From: Nostoc linckia FACHB-104
GTDB taxonomy: Bacteria; Cyanobacteriota; Cyanobacteriia; Cyanobacteriales; Nostocaceae
Length of the DNA: 64,000 nt
Assembly (NCBI RefSeq): GCF_014696615.1
Contig: NZ_JACJQJ010000031.1
Location: forward strand, 22,139 to 86,138
Reading direction: 5' to 3'
The notes below the pieces were generated by a model. That model saw only the letters and a program-made list of their open reading frames with translations, was not told the DNA's origin and did not search any database. This document shows positions 35,221 through 44,111 of the stretch, one piece after another. The position numbers were made by a program, and so were the translations under genes. The number at the start of each line of letters is the position of its first letter. The first letter of the stretch is position 1.

Positions 35221-35449
35221 GATCCGCTGCTGCTCCCCCGGGAATATTAGCAACAATTATTTGGCGTTCTCCGACATTGTCTGTACTTGTTTCTGAATGA
35301 AGTAAATCATCAGCTAGAGGTTGTTGCTGAATTTCTCCACTGATTTCTTGGGATTTCTGTTGATTTTTTTGCTGCTCAAGATTGGGAGACACAGCAGGTT
35401 CTTTAGCATGAGAAAAATCGATGCGTGGTTGAGACTGCTCGGAAGTCAT
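35201..35449 (-). CDS. Small Gln-rich hypothetical protein
   Basis: An 82-aa acidic, Gln-rich, probably disordered protein (NLEQQKNQQKSQEISGEIQQ) ending in IIVANIPGGAAADLNDAHD. It overlaps the 3' end of the Mut7-C gene by 20 bases tail to tail. No domain is recognised. The ATG at 35449 has no strong SD. It could be a real small gene or a spurious frame; codon use looks gene-like. Confidence 0.5.
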   Translation of the reverse strand: MTSEQSQPRIDFSHAKEPAVSPNLEQQKNQQKSQEISGEIQQQPLADDLLHSETSTDNVGERQIIVANIPGGAAADLNDAHD

Positions 35450-35656
35450 GAGTGCGCTAAATCATATAATTTCCTCTAGTGTTGAATTTATCTTGGTCGC
35501 CAACATCTTTCTTAAGAAAGAAAATCAACATTTTTAGGTGCAGCAGTGAGAATTCAAGATTATGACATCAAAGTAAAAGATGATAGCGATAAATGGATTC
35601 GCACAAGCTAAATCCAAAAAGCAATTCTACATCCCCAATCTAAAATCCAAAATTGT

Positions 35657-36616
35657 ATGACATCAATATTAGCTCTCGACTTTGGCGGAACTAAGTTAGC
35701 CGCAGCAACGGTAAATATCGGTTCTCGAGAATGGCTGCGTTATGAACGTCGCCTATCACCGGCGATCGCCAATGTTAGTACTGATTTAGATATTATGCGA
35801 TCGCTCATTCACTCTTTGCTGCAAGATACTCAACCTGTCGCTATTGGTGTTAGCTTTGGCGGGCCAGTAGACGCTACCACAGGTACAGTGCGGCTGTCTC
35901 ACCATGTTCCTGGCTGGGAAAATATTCCCCTCAAACAGATGTTAGAACAAGAGTTTGGCGTTCCTGTAGCTGTGGATAATGATGCTAATGTTGCTGCTTT
36001 AGGTGAATATCGCTTTGGTGCAGGTCAAGGTTACGATAGCCTGTTTTACATCACCGTTAGCACTGGTGTGGGTGGTGGTTGGATACTCAATGGTCAGCCT
36101 TGGAGCGGTACAGGAGGGATGGCTGGTGAAATTGGACATATCGTAGTAGACCCAGCTGGCCCGGTATGTTTGTGTGGTAAACGCGGATGCGTGGAACGTT
36201 TGGCTTCCGGCCCCTACATGGCGCAAAATGCGCGGGAAGCTTTAACAGCACAGCCGAAACTCTGGGAAGGAAAGATATTGCGGAGTTTGGTACAAGATAA
36301 TTTAGAGCTATTAACGGGACAATTGATCAGTCAAGCGGCTGCTGCTGGCGATGATTTAGCTCAGGAGATTTTACGCAAATCTGCTTGGGCTTTGGGTTTG
36401 AGTATCGGTAATGTAGCAAACTTAGTAAACCCACAATTATTTATCTTAGGTGGGAGCGTAACTAAAGCTGGAAATCAATGGTGGGAAATTTTACGTCAGG
36501 TAGCAACGGAAACAGCACTACCAGAAGTTGATTTTGAAATTATTTCAGCTGCGTTAGGTGATGATGCACCTTTATGGGGTGCTGTTGCTTTGGCGGAATT
36601 AAGATTAGTTAAATAG
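35657..36616 (+). CDS. ROK-family sugar kinase (glucokinase-like)
   Basis: A 319-aa protein. Seen: phosphate-binding ALDFGGTKLAAATVN (about 5-19), VDNDANVAALGEYRFGAGQG (about 104-123) with catalytic Asp, ISVSTGVGGG-type adenosine motif YITVSTGVGGGWILNG, EIGHIVVDP, and zinc motif CLCGKRGCVE (about 172-181). Family enzymes phosphorylate glucose, fructose or N-acyl amino sugars; no regulatory HTH is present, so it is an enzyme rather than a repressor. ATG 35657. Confidence 0.92.
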   Translation: MTSILALDFGGTKLAAATVNIGSREWLRYERRLSPAIANVSTDLDIMRSLIHSLLQDTQPVAIGVSFGGPVDATTGTVRLSHHVPGWENIPLKQMLEQEFGVPVAVDNDANVAALGEYRFGAGQGYDSLFYITVSTGVGGGWILNGQPWSGTGGMAGEIGHIVVDPAGPVCLCGKRGCVERLASGPYMAQNAREALTAQPKLWEGKILRSLVQDNLELLTGQLISQAAAAGDDLAQEILRKSAWALGLSIGNVANLVNPQLFILGGSVTKAGNQWWEILRQVATETALPEVDFEIISAALGDDAPLWGAVALAELRLVK

Positions 36617-36996
36617 AAGAGATTGGTTGCAACAACAATAGATGTATTCTGGTCTGTATATATATAAATCTGGTTGATTTTTTGCATAAATTACGCACCC
36701 TTAAAGCTTAGGTGTAGGGTGGGCAAATTTTCAACTGAGTGTATTGCAAAATCACAGATAAGACTCCTATTTAATTTGTGAACAAAATTATGTACACTTT
36801 ATGCTTTATTCTCTATTCCCTGTTTCCTGTTCCCTTTCCCTCTCTACACCAGTGATTTCAAGAATCAAATCAGATTGCTATAGAAATCCTTGAGCAGCAG
36901 AACTATAAGAATTATTAGTAAAAAAGAGGTCAGTTCCAGGGTACAAGAGAATTTAAGATATATTTTAGTTGTTAATAAAATGACAGCGATAGCTAT
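36617..36996. other. Gene-free stretch, 380 bases
   Basis: AT-rich, with CCTGTTTCCTGTTCCC-type pyrimidine runs. No convincing promoter, terminator or RNA gene. Confidence 0.5.
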
Positions 36997-38367
36997 ATGA
37001 TCTGCTGCCTAAACCCCGATTGCCCCAATCCTCAAAATCCTGAAGGTTCACACTTTTGTCTTAGTTGTGGCACAGGATTAGTGCGTCTATTAAGAAATCG
37101 TTACCGTATTATCCAACCAATTGGCAGAGGAGGGTTTGCGCGCACTTATCTAGCAGAAGATATAGACAAGCTCAACGAGCAATGTGTTGTTAAGCAGCTA
37201 GTTCGGGGTCAATTTTACAGTGGTGGCGGTAGCGATGCCCAAAAAAAAGCAACTGAGTTGTTTGAGAGAGAAGCTAAACGCTTACAAGAGTTAGGAAAAC
37301 ATGACCAAATCCCTACGCTTTTAGCCTACTTTAAAGAAAATGACTACCTGTATGTAGTGCAAGAGTTGATTGAGGGACAAAATCTGTTGCAGGAGTTAAA
37401 GCAGCAGGGAGTATTTGATGAAACAAAAATTCGTCAACTATTAAATGACTTGTTACCTGTTCTGAATACCATCCACGAACAACAAGTTATCCACCGCGAT
37501 ATTAAAGCCGAAAATATTATTCGCCGTCAACATGATGGTAAGTTAGTGTTGATTGATTTTGGCGTATCCAAGCAAAAAACGGAAGCAGCAAACACAGCAC
37601 CAGGAACAATTATCGGTTCTTTGGGTTATGCACCAATAGAACAACTTCAATTAGGTACTGCTTATCCAGCTAGCGATTTATATAGCTTGGGAATCACTTG
37701 TTTTCATTTGCTGACTAATGTTACTCCATCTCAACTGTGGATGAAACAAGGTTTTAGCTGGACTAATAATTGGCGTAGTCAATTGTCACAACCCATAAGT
37801 CAGGAATTAGGGTTAATTCTTGATAGATTAATGCAAGAACACCATGAGCAACGTTATCAATCAGCTAAAGCAGTTTTATTAGATTTAAATGCTCAGTTGG
37901 GTTTAAATTCCAGGATACCGCATACCATATTTTCACCATCAGAGCTATTACAATCACAGCCGCCAATCCCACAACAAACTAGCCAAAATGTGTCTCACTT
38001 ATCTTTGCAAGAATTATTGCCGGGGGCTGTGATTGCAGGTACAGGTAGTTCTTTTTTGGCTATTGTCTTACTGAGCTTTTTAGGAACTACTTTGATCAGT
38101 TCGGGGTTATGGTTGATAATTTTAGGATTTTTGATTTTTAGTCAATCTCGGTCTTTATTTGAGAAAAGTTATTTATTTTTGATTGCCTTGCTAACAAATG
38201 TATTTATAGTTTTTATCTTCCATCGGTGGCAAATCACTAATCCTTTACGGTCAGGCATTAATGGTTTGATAGTTGTGGTTCTATTAATAATTTTAGCAGG
38301 ACTGTTGGCATTTATTCTGTTGGGTACATCACAGTTGATGAATAAATTAATGTCTAAATATTTCTGA
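36997..38367 (+). CDS. Zinc-ribbon Ser/Thr protein kinase with C-terminal membrane helices
   Basis: A 456-aa protein. An N-terminal four-Cys zinc ribbon (CLNPDCPNPQNP, then CLSCG) is followed by a eukaryotic-like kinase domain (about 35-300): GRGGFARTYLA, VVKQL Lys, HRDIKAENI catalytic loop, DFGVSK, and LGYAPIEQ in the activation segment. Four hydrophobic helices fill about residues 340-450, so the kinase is membrane-bound with cytosolic catalysis. The next gene, 73 bases downstream with a good SD, encodes a periplasmic-binding-type protein, suggesting a ligand-sensing kinase pair. Confidence 0.92.
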   Translation: MICCLNPDCPNPQNPEGSHFCLSCGTGLVRLLRNRYRIIQPIGRGGFARTYLAEDIDKLNEQCVVKQLVRGQFYSGGGSDAQKKATELFEREAKRLQELGKHDQIPTLLAYFKENDYLYVVQELIEGQNLLQELKQQGVFDETKIRQLLNDLLPVLNTIHEQQVIHRDIKAENIIRRQHDGKLVLIDFGVSKQKTEAANTAPGTIIGSLGYAPIEQLQLGTAYPASDLYSLGITCFHLLTNVTPSQLWMKQGFSWTNNWRSQLSQPISQELGLILDRLMQEHHEQRYQSAKAVLLDLNAQLGLNSRIPHTIFSPSELLQSQPPIPQQTSQNVSHLSLQELLPGAVIAGTGSSFLAIVLLSFLGTTLISSGLWLIILGFLIFSQSRSLFEKSYLFLIALLTNVFIVFIFHRWQITNPLRSGINGLIVVVLLIILAGLLAFILLGTSQLMNKLMSKYF

Positions 38368-38440
38368 TTATTTTTTAATATTGGCTTATTGTAAAAGCAA
38401 TTTTCAGATAAATTTAACTTAATTAATTGAGGAACTATTT

Positions 38441-39919
38441 ATGACAACTAAACAAGAAAATATTCGGTTGCTGTTATCTTTGGGAATTGCTGGAGTGTTA
38501 GTAGCTATTATTTTAGGCTTAGTCAGCAAGTTTTCACCGGAGATCCAATCTACACCAAATTCTGTGGTTACTCCGATTGGCACTTCAAAACCGCCTACAC
38601 CAGAATGGATGAGTTTGGGCGAAAAACTTTTGGTACCTGCAGATAAAACAGATGATAAAGAAGCTGGGATCAATGCGGTAAAATCTGGAGATTTTGGTAC
38701 TGCTGTTATCAAATTTCAAGCCTCTCTGCAAACTATGCGGAACGATCCAGAGACATTAATTTATTTGAATAATGCCAAAATTGGTAACTCAAAAGCATTG
38801 AAAGTTGCTGTAATTGCTCCCATTGGTAATAGCTTAAATGAGGCGAAAGAAACTTTACGAGGTGTGGCGCAAGCACAAGATGAAATTAATAGCAGTGGAG
38901 GTATTAATGGTGTACCATTGCAACTGCAAATTTCCCGTTTGAATAGCTTTGATGAGCTTGATAAAATAGATGCTGAATTAGTCAAAGACTCTAATCTTGT
39001 CGCAGTAGTAGGTTTTGGTCGGAACGAAGACCTTTATAAAAAGAATGGTTTGGTGAGAGTTTCTCCGGGAAGTTCGAGAAATCAAATGGGGCAAAATCAG
39101 GCACAGGCTTATGAAGATACTCGATATGTATTCAATATCAGCCCCAACCGAGAAATTTTTAATCAAGCTCTAGCTGAATATATTGTCAAGAAAGAAAACC
39201 GCACGAATATAGCTATTTGCCGCGATACATCATTTAGAACCAGTCAGGACACATCTAATCAAGAAAGAACAAATCAGGAAAGATTAAATCAGGATATTGT
39301 CAAAGAATATACTAGTTTCATTAATAAAGCTGGCGGGAAAGTTACTGCTACAGATTGCGATTTAGGGGCTGCGAATTTTAGAGCTAGTGATTTAATTCCA
39401 AAAGCTATCAGTGATGGTGCAGAAGCTTTACTATTAATTCCTCGTACAAGTAGCCTTAACTCAGCAGTAGATGTGGCAAAAGCGAATCGAGGTAGGCTGA
39501 CACTTTTTGGTTCTCAACAGCTCTACAGTGAAAGAATTTTAAAGTTTGGGCAAGGAGATATCAAAGGAATGGTAGTACCTATACCTTGGCATCGTGATGC
39601 TAATCGGAATATGGGTCAAGGTAATTCTTTTGCTGATAAAGCTTTGAAACTTTGGGGTGGAGATGTCAGTCCCCGAACTGCTACAGCTTATGATGCATTG
39701 CAAGTAATTATTGCTGGTTTAAAAGAAAATAGCACTCGCCAAGGCTTACAAAAAGTACTGTCAAATCCCAATTTTTCCGCAATGGGAGCAACAGGTAAAA
39801 TTCAGTTTTCAGCGTTAGGTCAGCGCCAAGGTGGAGTATTTTTAGCCAAAATAGAGCCTTGTGAACCAGGTAAGCCTTGTGCTTCTAGTACTGGTTACAA
39901 TTTTGTATTGGTGCAATAA
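38441..39919 (+). CDS. Membrane-anchored periplasmic-binding (type 1) protein with TPR-like segment
   Basis: A 492-aa protein: N-terminal membrane anchor (about 9-28), a TPR-like piece AGINAVKSGDFGTAVIKFQA (about 72-91), and a branched-chain amino-acid-type binding fold beginning ALKVAVIAPIGNSLNEAKET (about 117-136). It contains VAVVGFGRN and a C-terminal TAYDALQVIIAGL. No permease or ATPase genes adjoin it, so it is more likely a sensor than a transport subunit. SD GAGGAA nine bases before ATG 38441. Linked to the upstream Ser/Thr kinase; ligand unknown. Confidence 0.85.
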   Translation: MTTKQENIRLLLSLGIAGVLVAIILGLVSKFSPEIQSTPNSVVTPIGTSKPPTPEWMSLGEKLLVPADKTDDKEAGINAVKSGDFGTAVIKFQASLQTMRNDPETLIYLNNAKIGNSKALKVAVIAPIGNSLNEAKETLRGVAQAQDEINSSGGINGVPLQLQISRLNSFDELDKIDAELVKDSNLVAVVGFGRNEDLYKKNGLVRVSPGSSRNQMGQNQAQAYEDTRYVFNISPNREIFNQALAEYIVKKENRTNIAICRDTSFRTSQDTSNQERTNQERLNQDIVKEYTSFINKAGGKVTATDCDLGAANFRASDLIPKAISDGAEALLLIPRTSSLNSAVDVAKANRGRLTLFGSQQLYSERILKFGQGDIKGMVVPIPWHRDANRNMGQGNSFADKALKLWGGDVSPRTATAYDALQVIIAGLKENSTRQGLQKVLSNPNFSAMGATGKIQFSALGQRQGGVFLAKIEPCEPGKPCASSTGYNFVLVQ

Positions 39920-39978
39920 AAGACTTGCAAATAAAAAATATCCTATTAGGAATCCGATTTGATTTCTGAAAAAATTTT

Positions 39979-40020
39979 AGCAACTGGCGTTACGCTATCG
40001 CTAACGCAACGCCAGTTGCT
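39979..40020. repeat. Palindromic repeat with shared GCGTTACGCTATCGCTAACGC core
   Basis: Arms AGCAACTGGCGTT (39979-39991) and AACGCCAGTTGCT (40008-40020) pair perfectly; the inner part repeats the core of the 2808-2842 hairpin. Confidence 0.8.
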
Positions 40021-40110
40021 ACAACGGAGGAAACCTCACGCCAGTTCGCTCAAGTCGGGAAACCCGCCCACGCGACTGGCTACGCAACGCACTGGCTCTC
40101 CTACGTGAAC
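40021..40110. repeat. Dispersed Nostocales-type repeat, GGAAACC/GGGAAACCCGCC motifs
   Basis: Contains CGGAGGAAACCTCACGCCAG, CGGGAAACCCGCC and CAACGCACTGGCTC, the modular non-coding repeat seen in inverted form around 22455-22560. A 72-codon frame across it on the minus strand is an artefact of the repeat. Confidence 0.65.
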
Positions 40111-40900
40111 TCCAAAAATCAAATATGAGTCCTATATCGCTGTTTAAGAAGAGGGGGAAGAATAAGATTATCGCCTTCACTCTGAAAACTGAGTAATTTA
40201 ATTTCTGCAAGTTCCTAAGACAGAGAAAAATGGGCATAAGGCATTTGTCCTTAGTCTCTTGTGCTATTTAAAAAATTGAGCGTTTATAAGCGCGCTCAAT
40301 AGCTTTATGCATCAGCAAACATGCTGCCGTATTCTTGCTTTCACAGACACTAGAATAATATCAACAATTAAGTCTTATTTTATACTAAGTAAAGTGAATT
40401 AATTTTAGGTTAAACTGAGATTAGCATTATATTTATCATCATTTAGATATAGATAAATATATATCCTTGAGTAGATGAACAATATTGATTATATATATAT
40501 GCCATGCTACTTGCTGTATGCTAAATAATTAAAGTTTTTTTTTAATCTACTTCTGGTAAATTAAACACTAATATAGTCAATACTAAAAAGTATAAATTGG
40601 TGCATCAAACTGTCTAAAAGAGGCAGAAATTCCAGAAAGTAAAAATCCAACAACTTAAGAGTTATAGAGCTATTTGAAATCTGACTAGAAATTCAAATTT
40701 GCTCTTATTTATGGTAACTATACTCCTGGATAAAAGCCTCATAACATACATATATCAGGGAAAAGTTGCGCTTTTTTGACCTATCTTTGACTAAGCGACA
40801 ATCTCAACAAGTGCATTACCCTACCGGCTAAATTGATCAAATGAATCTGGCTACAGATGTTTTTGTTGTACAAAGTTAGCGGCACAATCTGATTGTATTT

Positions 40901-43882
40901 ATGTCTAATTTCTCGCCAAAAAAACAAGTAGGTAATAAAAAAAATCATCAGTTAGAGGGTAATCAACAAAATGTAGCGGAATCGAATTTAGACAGTGCAA
41001 AACGGCCAACAATAATTCAAATTCCTAACTCTCATCGTCTGGGACAGAAAGATTGGAGTTTGAAAGCCAAGGCGACAATTTGGTCTTGTGCTATTAGTAT
41101 GCTTCCCGTGCTAGCAGTTGGGTCTGCAACCTATTACCTTGGCAACCAACAAATTACCGAGCAGATTTCTTATACGAAACCATTAGGGATTAAACAGTTA
41201 GCAGAAACTAAGCTGGCACTACAAAACCAGTTATCGCTATTGTTAATGGGAACAGGGGTAACAACTTTGTTGGTGGGTGCGATCGCAGTATTTCTGACTA
41301 ATCGCGCCTTGCGTCCACTCCTCAATACTGCGGCGCTCTCTAATAATATTGTGCGGAGGCTACTGCCAGACCAAGCTGGAATTAGGGGTGCGATCGCTTC
41401 CAAAGATGAACTGGTAGTTTTGGAAAAAAACATCAGTTTAATCAAAAAACAGCTTCCAGATTTGCTATGGAAACAAGAACAAGAAACTGAACGCGTGCAA
41501 GTTTTAATGAAGATTACCCGGCGCATTCAGGAATGTCTCAACGAAGAAGATGTTCTCAAAACCACAGTCGAGGAAGTACGCACAGCCTTAAACAGCGATC
41601 GCGTCACCATCTTTCGCTTCCATCCCAATAGAGAAGGAACCTTTGTTGCTGAATCAGTAGGATTCGGTTTGCCGAAAACTTTGCGAACTACAGTCTCAGT
41701 TCCTTCTGTAGGAGGAGAGGACATAGAAGAATACCAAAACGGTCATATCGTGGCTATTGATGACATCTATCAAGTCGACCTCAGCGATTCTCAACTTAGC
41801 TTCCTAGAGCGATTTGCAGTCAAAGCCAATTTGGTAGCACCAATTTTTCAGAAAAATCAGCTATTTGGCTTATTAATTGCCCATGAGTGTACCAAACCCC
41901 GCTTTTGGCAGCAGTCGGAAATTGATTTGTTTGCCCAGATCGCTACACAATTAGGGTTTGTGCTCAACTACACTCACCTGCTGGAACAGGTAGAAACGAA
42001 AGCCGATCAAACTCAGCTATTTGTAGATATTACCCGCCGCATTCGGGAATCCCTCAATGAAGAGGATGTCCTCAAAACCACAGTTGAAGAAGTCCGCAAG
42101 TCACTGAGCGCTGATAGAGTCATAGTTTATGGCTTTGATCCTGAATGGTATGGCACTGTGATTGCAGAATCAGTACTTCCGGGTTTTGCTAAAACCTTGC
42201 GAGCCAAAATCAAAGACCCTTGCTTTGCAGAAGGTTATATAGAAAAGTACCAAGCTGGTCGAGTCCAAGCTATCAGCAATATTTATGAAGCTGGTTTAAC
42301 TGAATGTCACCTGAAGCAACTTGAACCCTTTGGTGTCAAAGCTAATTTAGTTGCACCAATTCTCAAAGATGACCAGTTATTTGGTTTATTAATTGCCCAT
42401 CAATGTTCTGCTCCCCGTGATTGGCGAAAATTTGAGATTGATTTGTTCACTCAAATTGCCATGCAAGTTGGATTTGCTCTTGACCATGCGCGGCTACTCC
42501 AGCGAATTGATGCTGAAGCTGTACGGACTCAGTTGTTAGTAGATATTACTCGCCGCATTCAAGAATCCTTCAATGAAGAGGATGTTCTCAAAACCACAGT
42601 GGAAGAAGTCCGCAAAGCAATTAGTGCCGATCGCGTCATAGTTTATGGTTTTGATCCCGATTGGTATGGCACTGTAATTGCCGAATCAGTACTTCCCGGC
42701 TTTCCTAAAGCCTTGTGGGCGATTATCAGAGACCCTTGTTTTGCAGAAGGCTATATAGAAAAGTACCAATCAGGTCGAGTCCAAGCTGTCAACAATGTTT
42801 ATGAAGCGGGTTTAACTGAGTGTCACCTGAGCCAACTCGAACCTTTTGCTGTCAAAGCCAATTTAGTTGCACCGATTCTCAAAGATGGTCAGCTATTTGG
42901 CTTATTAATTGCTCATGAATGCTCAGCCCCTCGTGATTGGCAACAAACTGAAATTGATTTGTTTGCTCAAGTCGCCATGCAAGTTGGATTTGCTCTCGAA
43001 CACGCCAGACTGTTGAATCAAGTAGATCAAGCATACCAAGCTGCCACTGCAACATCTGTTGAGCAGTCTCAAAAACAAGAAGAACTCAAGCTACAGGTTT
43101 CCGAACTGCTGAGAAATGGGAACGCAGTTGTGCAAACTCTGTCTACAAATGTGGCGCTGACGCAATTGCAATCTATTGAATTTATCTACAATCAAACTCA
43201 ATTTTTGGGTGATTTGACTCAGAGAATGGTCAATTCTGCCCAACAGCTAGAATTTCAAGAACAGCAGATCAGCCAGACGGTACAGGACGAAAATCAGTCC
43301 ATGAGCCAAATTTTAGAGAGCATCTATGCTATTCAAGAAACCGTTGTCCAAGCGGCCCAAAGACTTAACCGTCTTGAGGAACCTTCACAACATCTGTCTG
43401 AGAAAATAAATCTCATTAGCAATGTCATCTCTCAGATTAAGCTGCAAGCTATGCATACAGCACTGGAAGCATCGCGGAGTGGAGAAGCAGGTCAAAAATT
43501 TGCCGCGATCGCTCAAAAAGCACTTTCCTTAGTACAACAGTTAGAATTAGAAATTACAGATATTCAACCATTGGTTGCGGATATTCACATAGAAAGCGAT
43601 CAAGCGATCGCAGCTATGGAATCCGGCGCAGAACAAGCAAAAAGTAGCGGTGACTTGGTAGCGCAAACTCAACATAAATTCCAGCAGGCGATCGCCCTGA
43701 GTATGGAAATGCAAACATTGGTAGCAGAAATTTCCCAAGTTGCTGCTGTCCAAATTGAAACTTCTACCTCTGTAAATCAATCTATTTTAGAAGTTGCTAG
43801 TATTGCCAACCAAACTTCTGAGCAAGCCATCGCATTGGCAGATTCTTTAGCTCAGCTAACGATATTTGCACAGGAAATGTAG
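40901..43882 (+). CDS. PixJ-like phototaxis receptor: GAF plus two DXCF cyanobacteriochrome GAF domains plus MCP-type signalling domain
   Basis: A 993-aa protein with two membrane helices (about 56-74 and 110-133) and three GAF domains (about 205-360, 375-535, 545-710). GAF2 and GAF3 each carry the DXCF motif DPCF (Cys441, Cys613) and the canonical Cys-His (Cys469-His470, Cys641-His642), 28 residues apart as in TePixJ. GAF1 lacks both cysteines. The C-terminus (about 715-993) is a long coiled coil with an MCP-like tip QAMHTALEASRSGEAGQKFA. GAF2 and GAF3 are nearly identical, indicating recent duplication. Predicted bilin-binding phototaxis receptor; colour not predictable. Confidence 0.85.
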   Translation: MSNFSPKKQVGNKKNHQLEGNQQNVAESNLDSAKRPTIIQIPNSHRLGQKDWSLKAKATIWSCAISMLPVLAVGSATYYLGNQQITEQISYTKPLGIKQLAETKLALQNQLSLLLMGTGVTTLLVGAIAVFLTNRALRPLLNTAALSNNIVRRLLPDQAGIRGAIASKDELVVLEKNISLIKKQLPDLLWKQEQETERVQVLMKITRRIQECLNEEDVLKTTVEEVRTALNSDRVTIFRFHPNREGTFVAESVGFGLPKTLRTTVSVPSVGGEDIEEYQNGHIVAIDDIYQVDLSDSQLSFLERFAVKANLVAPIFQKNQLFGLLIAHECTKPRFWQQSEIDLFAQIATQLGFVLNYTHLLEQVETKADQTQLFVDITRRIRESLNEEDVLKTTVEEVRKSLSADRVIVYGFDPEWYGTVIAESVLPGFAKTLRAKIKDPCFAEGYIEKYQAGRVQAISNIYEAGLTECHLKQLEPFGVKANLVAPILKDDQLFGLLIAHQCSAPRDWRKFEIDLFTQIAMQVGFALDHARLLQRIDAEAVRTQLLVDITRRIQESFNEEDVLKTTVEEVRKAISADRVIVYGFDPDWYGTVIAESVLPGFPKALWAIIRDPCFAEGYIEKYQSGRVQAVNNVYEAGLTECHLSQLEPFAVKANLVAPILKDGQLFGLLIAHECSAPRDWQQTEIDLFAQVAMQVGFALEHARLLNQVDQAYQAATATSVEQSQKQEELKLQVSELLRNGNAVVQTLSTNVALTQLQSIEFIYNQTQFLGDLTQRMVNSAQQLEFQEQQISQTVQDENQSMSQILESIYAIQETVVQAAQRLNRLEEPSQHLSEKINLISNVISQIKLQAMHTALEASRSGEAGQKFAAIAQKALSLVQQLELEITDIQPLVADIHIESDQAIAAMESGAEQAKSSGDLVAQTQHKFQQAIALSMEMQTLVAEISQVAAVQIETSTSVNQSILEVASIANQTSEQAIALADSLAQLTIFAQEM

Positions 43883-44111
43883 GAGGTGAGTGATTAACTA
43901 TACGTTTTTAAATTTTGGTACTAGGAATGGCGATCGCATTTAGCAATCTCTGAAATTGCCAAAATTACGCAGAATTGATGCTTAATTAGCTCTGAACTGA
44001 GAAATGTAGGGCTAGAGATACAAAGCAGTTTGACCAATTTTATTCAGTGCATCTACGTAATAAATAGTATGAATTACTTACAAAATCTTACTTAAACACA
44101 GCATTATAGCT

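Larger units (their letters stand above)
39920..40900. other. Gene-free stretch, 981 bases
   Basis: Starts with dispersed palindromic repeats (39979-40110), then a hairpin ATTGAGCG (40275-40282)/CGCTCAAT (40293-40300) without T-run, then strongly AT-rich sequence to the start of the photoreceptor gene. No RNA gene or operon promoter could be identified with confidence. Confidence 0.55.

Noticed and set aside
38441..39919. Amino-acid ABC transporter subunit
   Set aside because: No permease or ATPase genes nearby, and an added membrane anchor and TPR-like segment; a sensor role with the adjoining kinase is more likely.
40019..40237. 72-codon minus-strand frame ending RERTGVRFPPL
   Set aside because: Composed mainly of the dispersed palindromic repeat; spurious.
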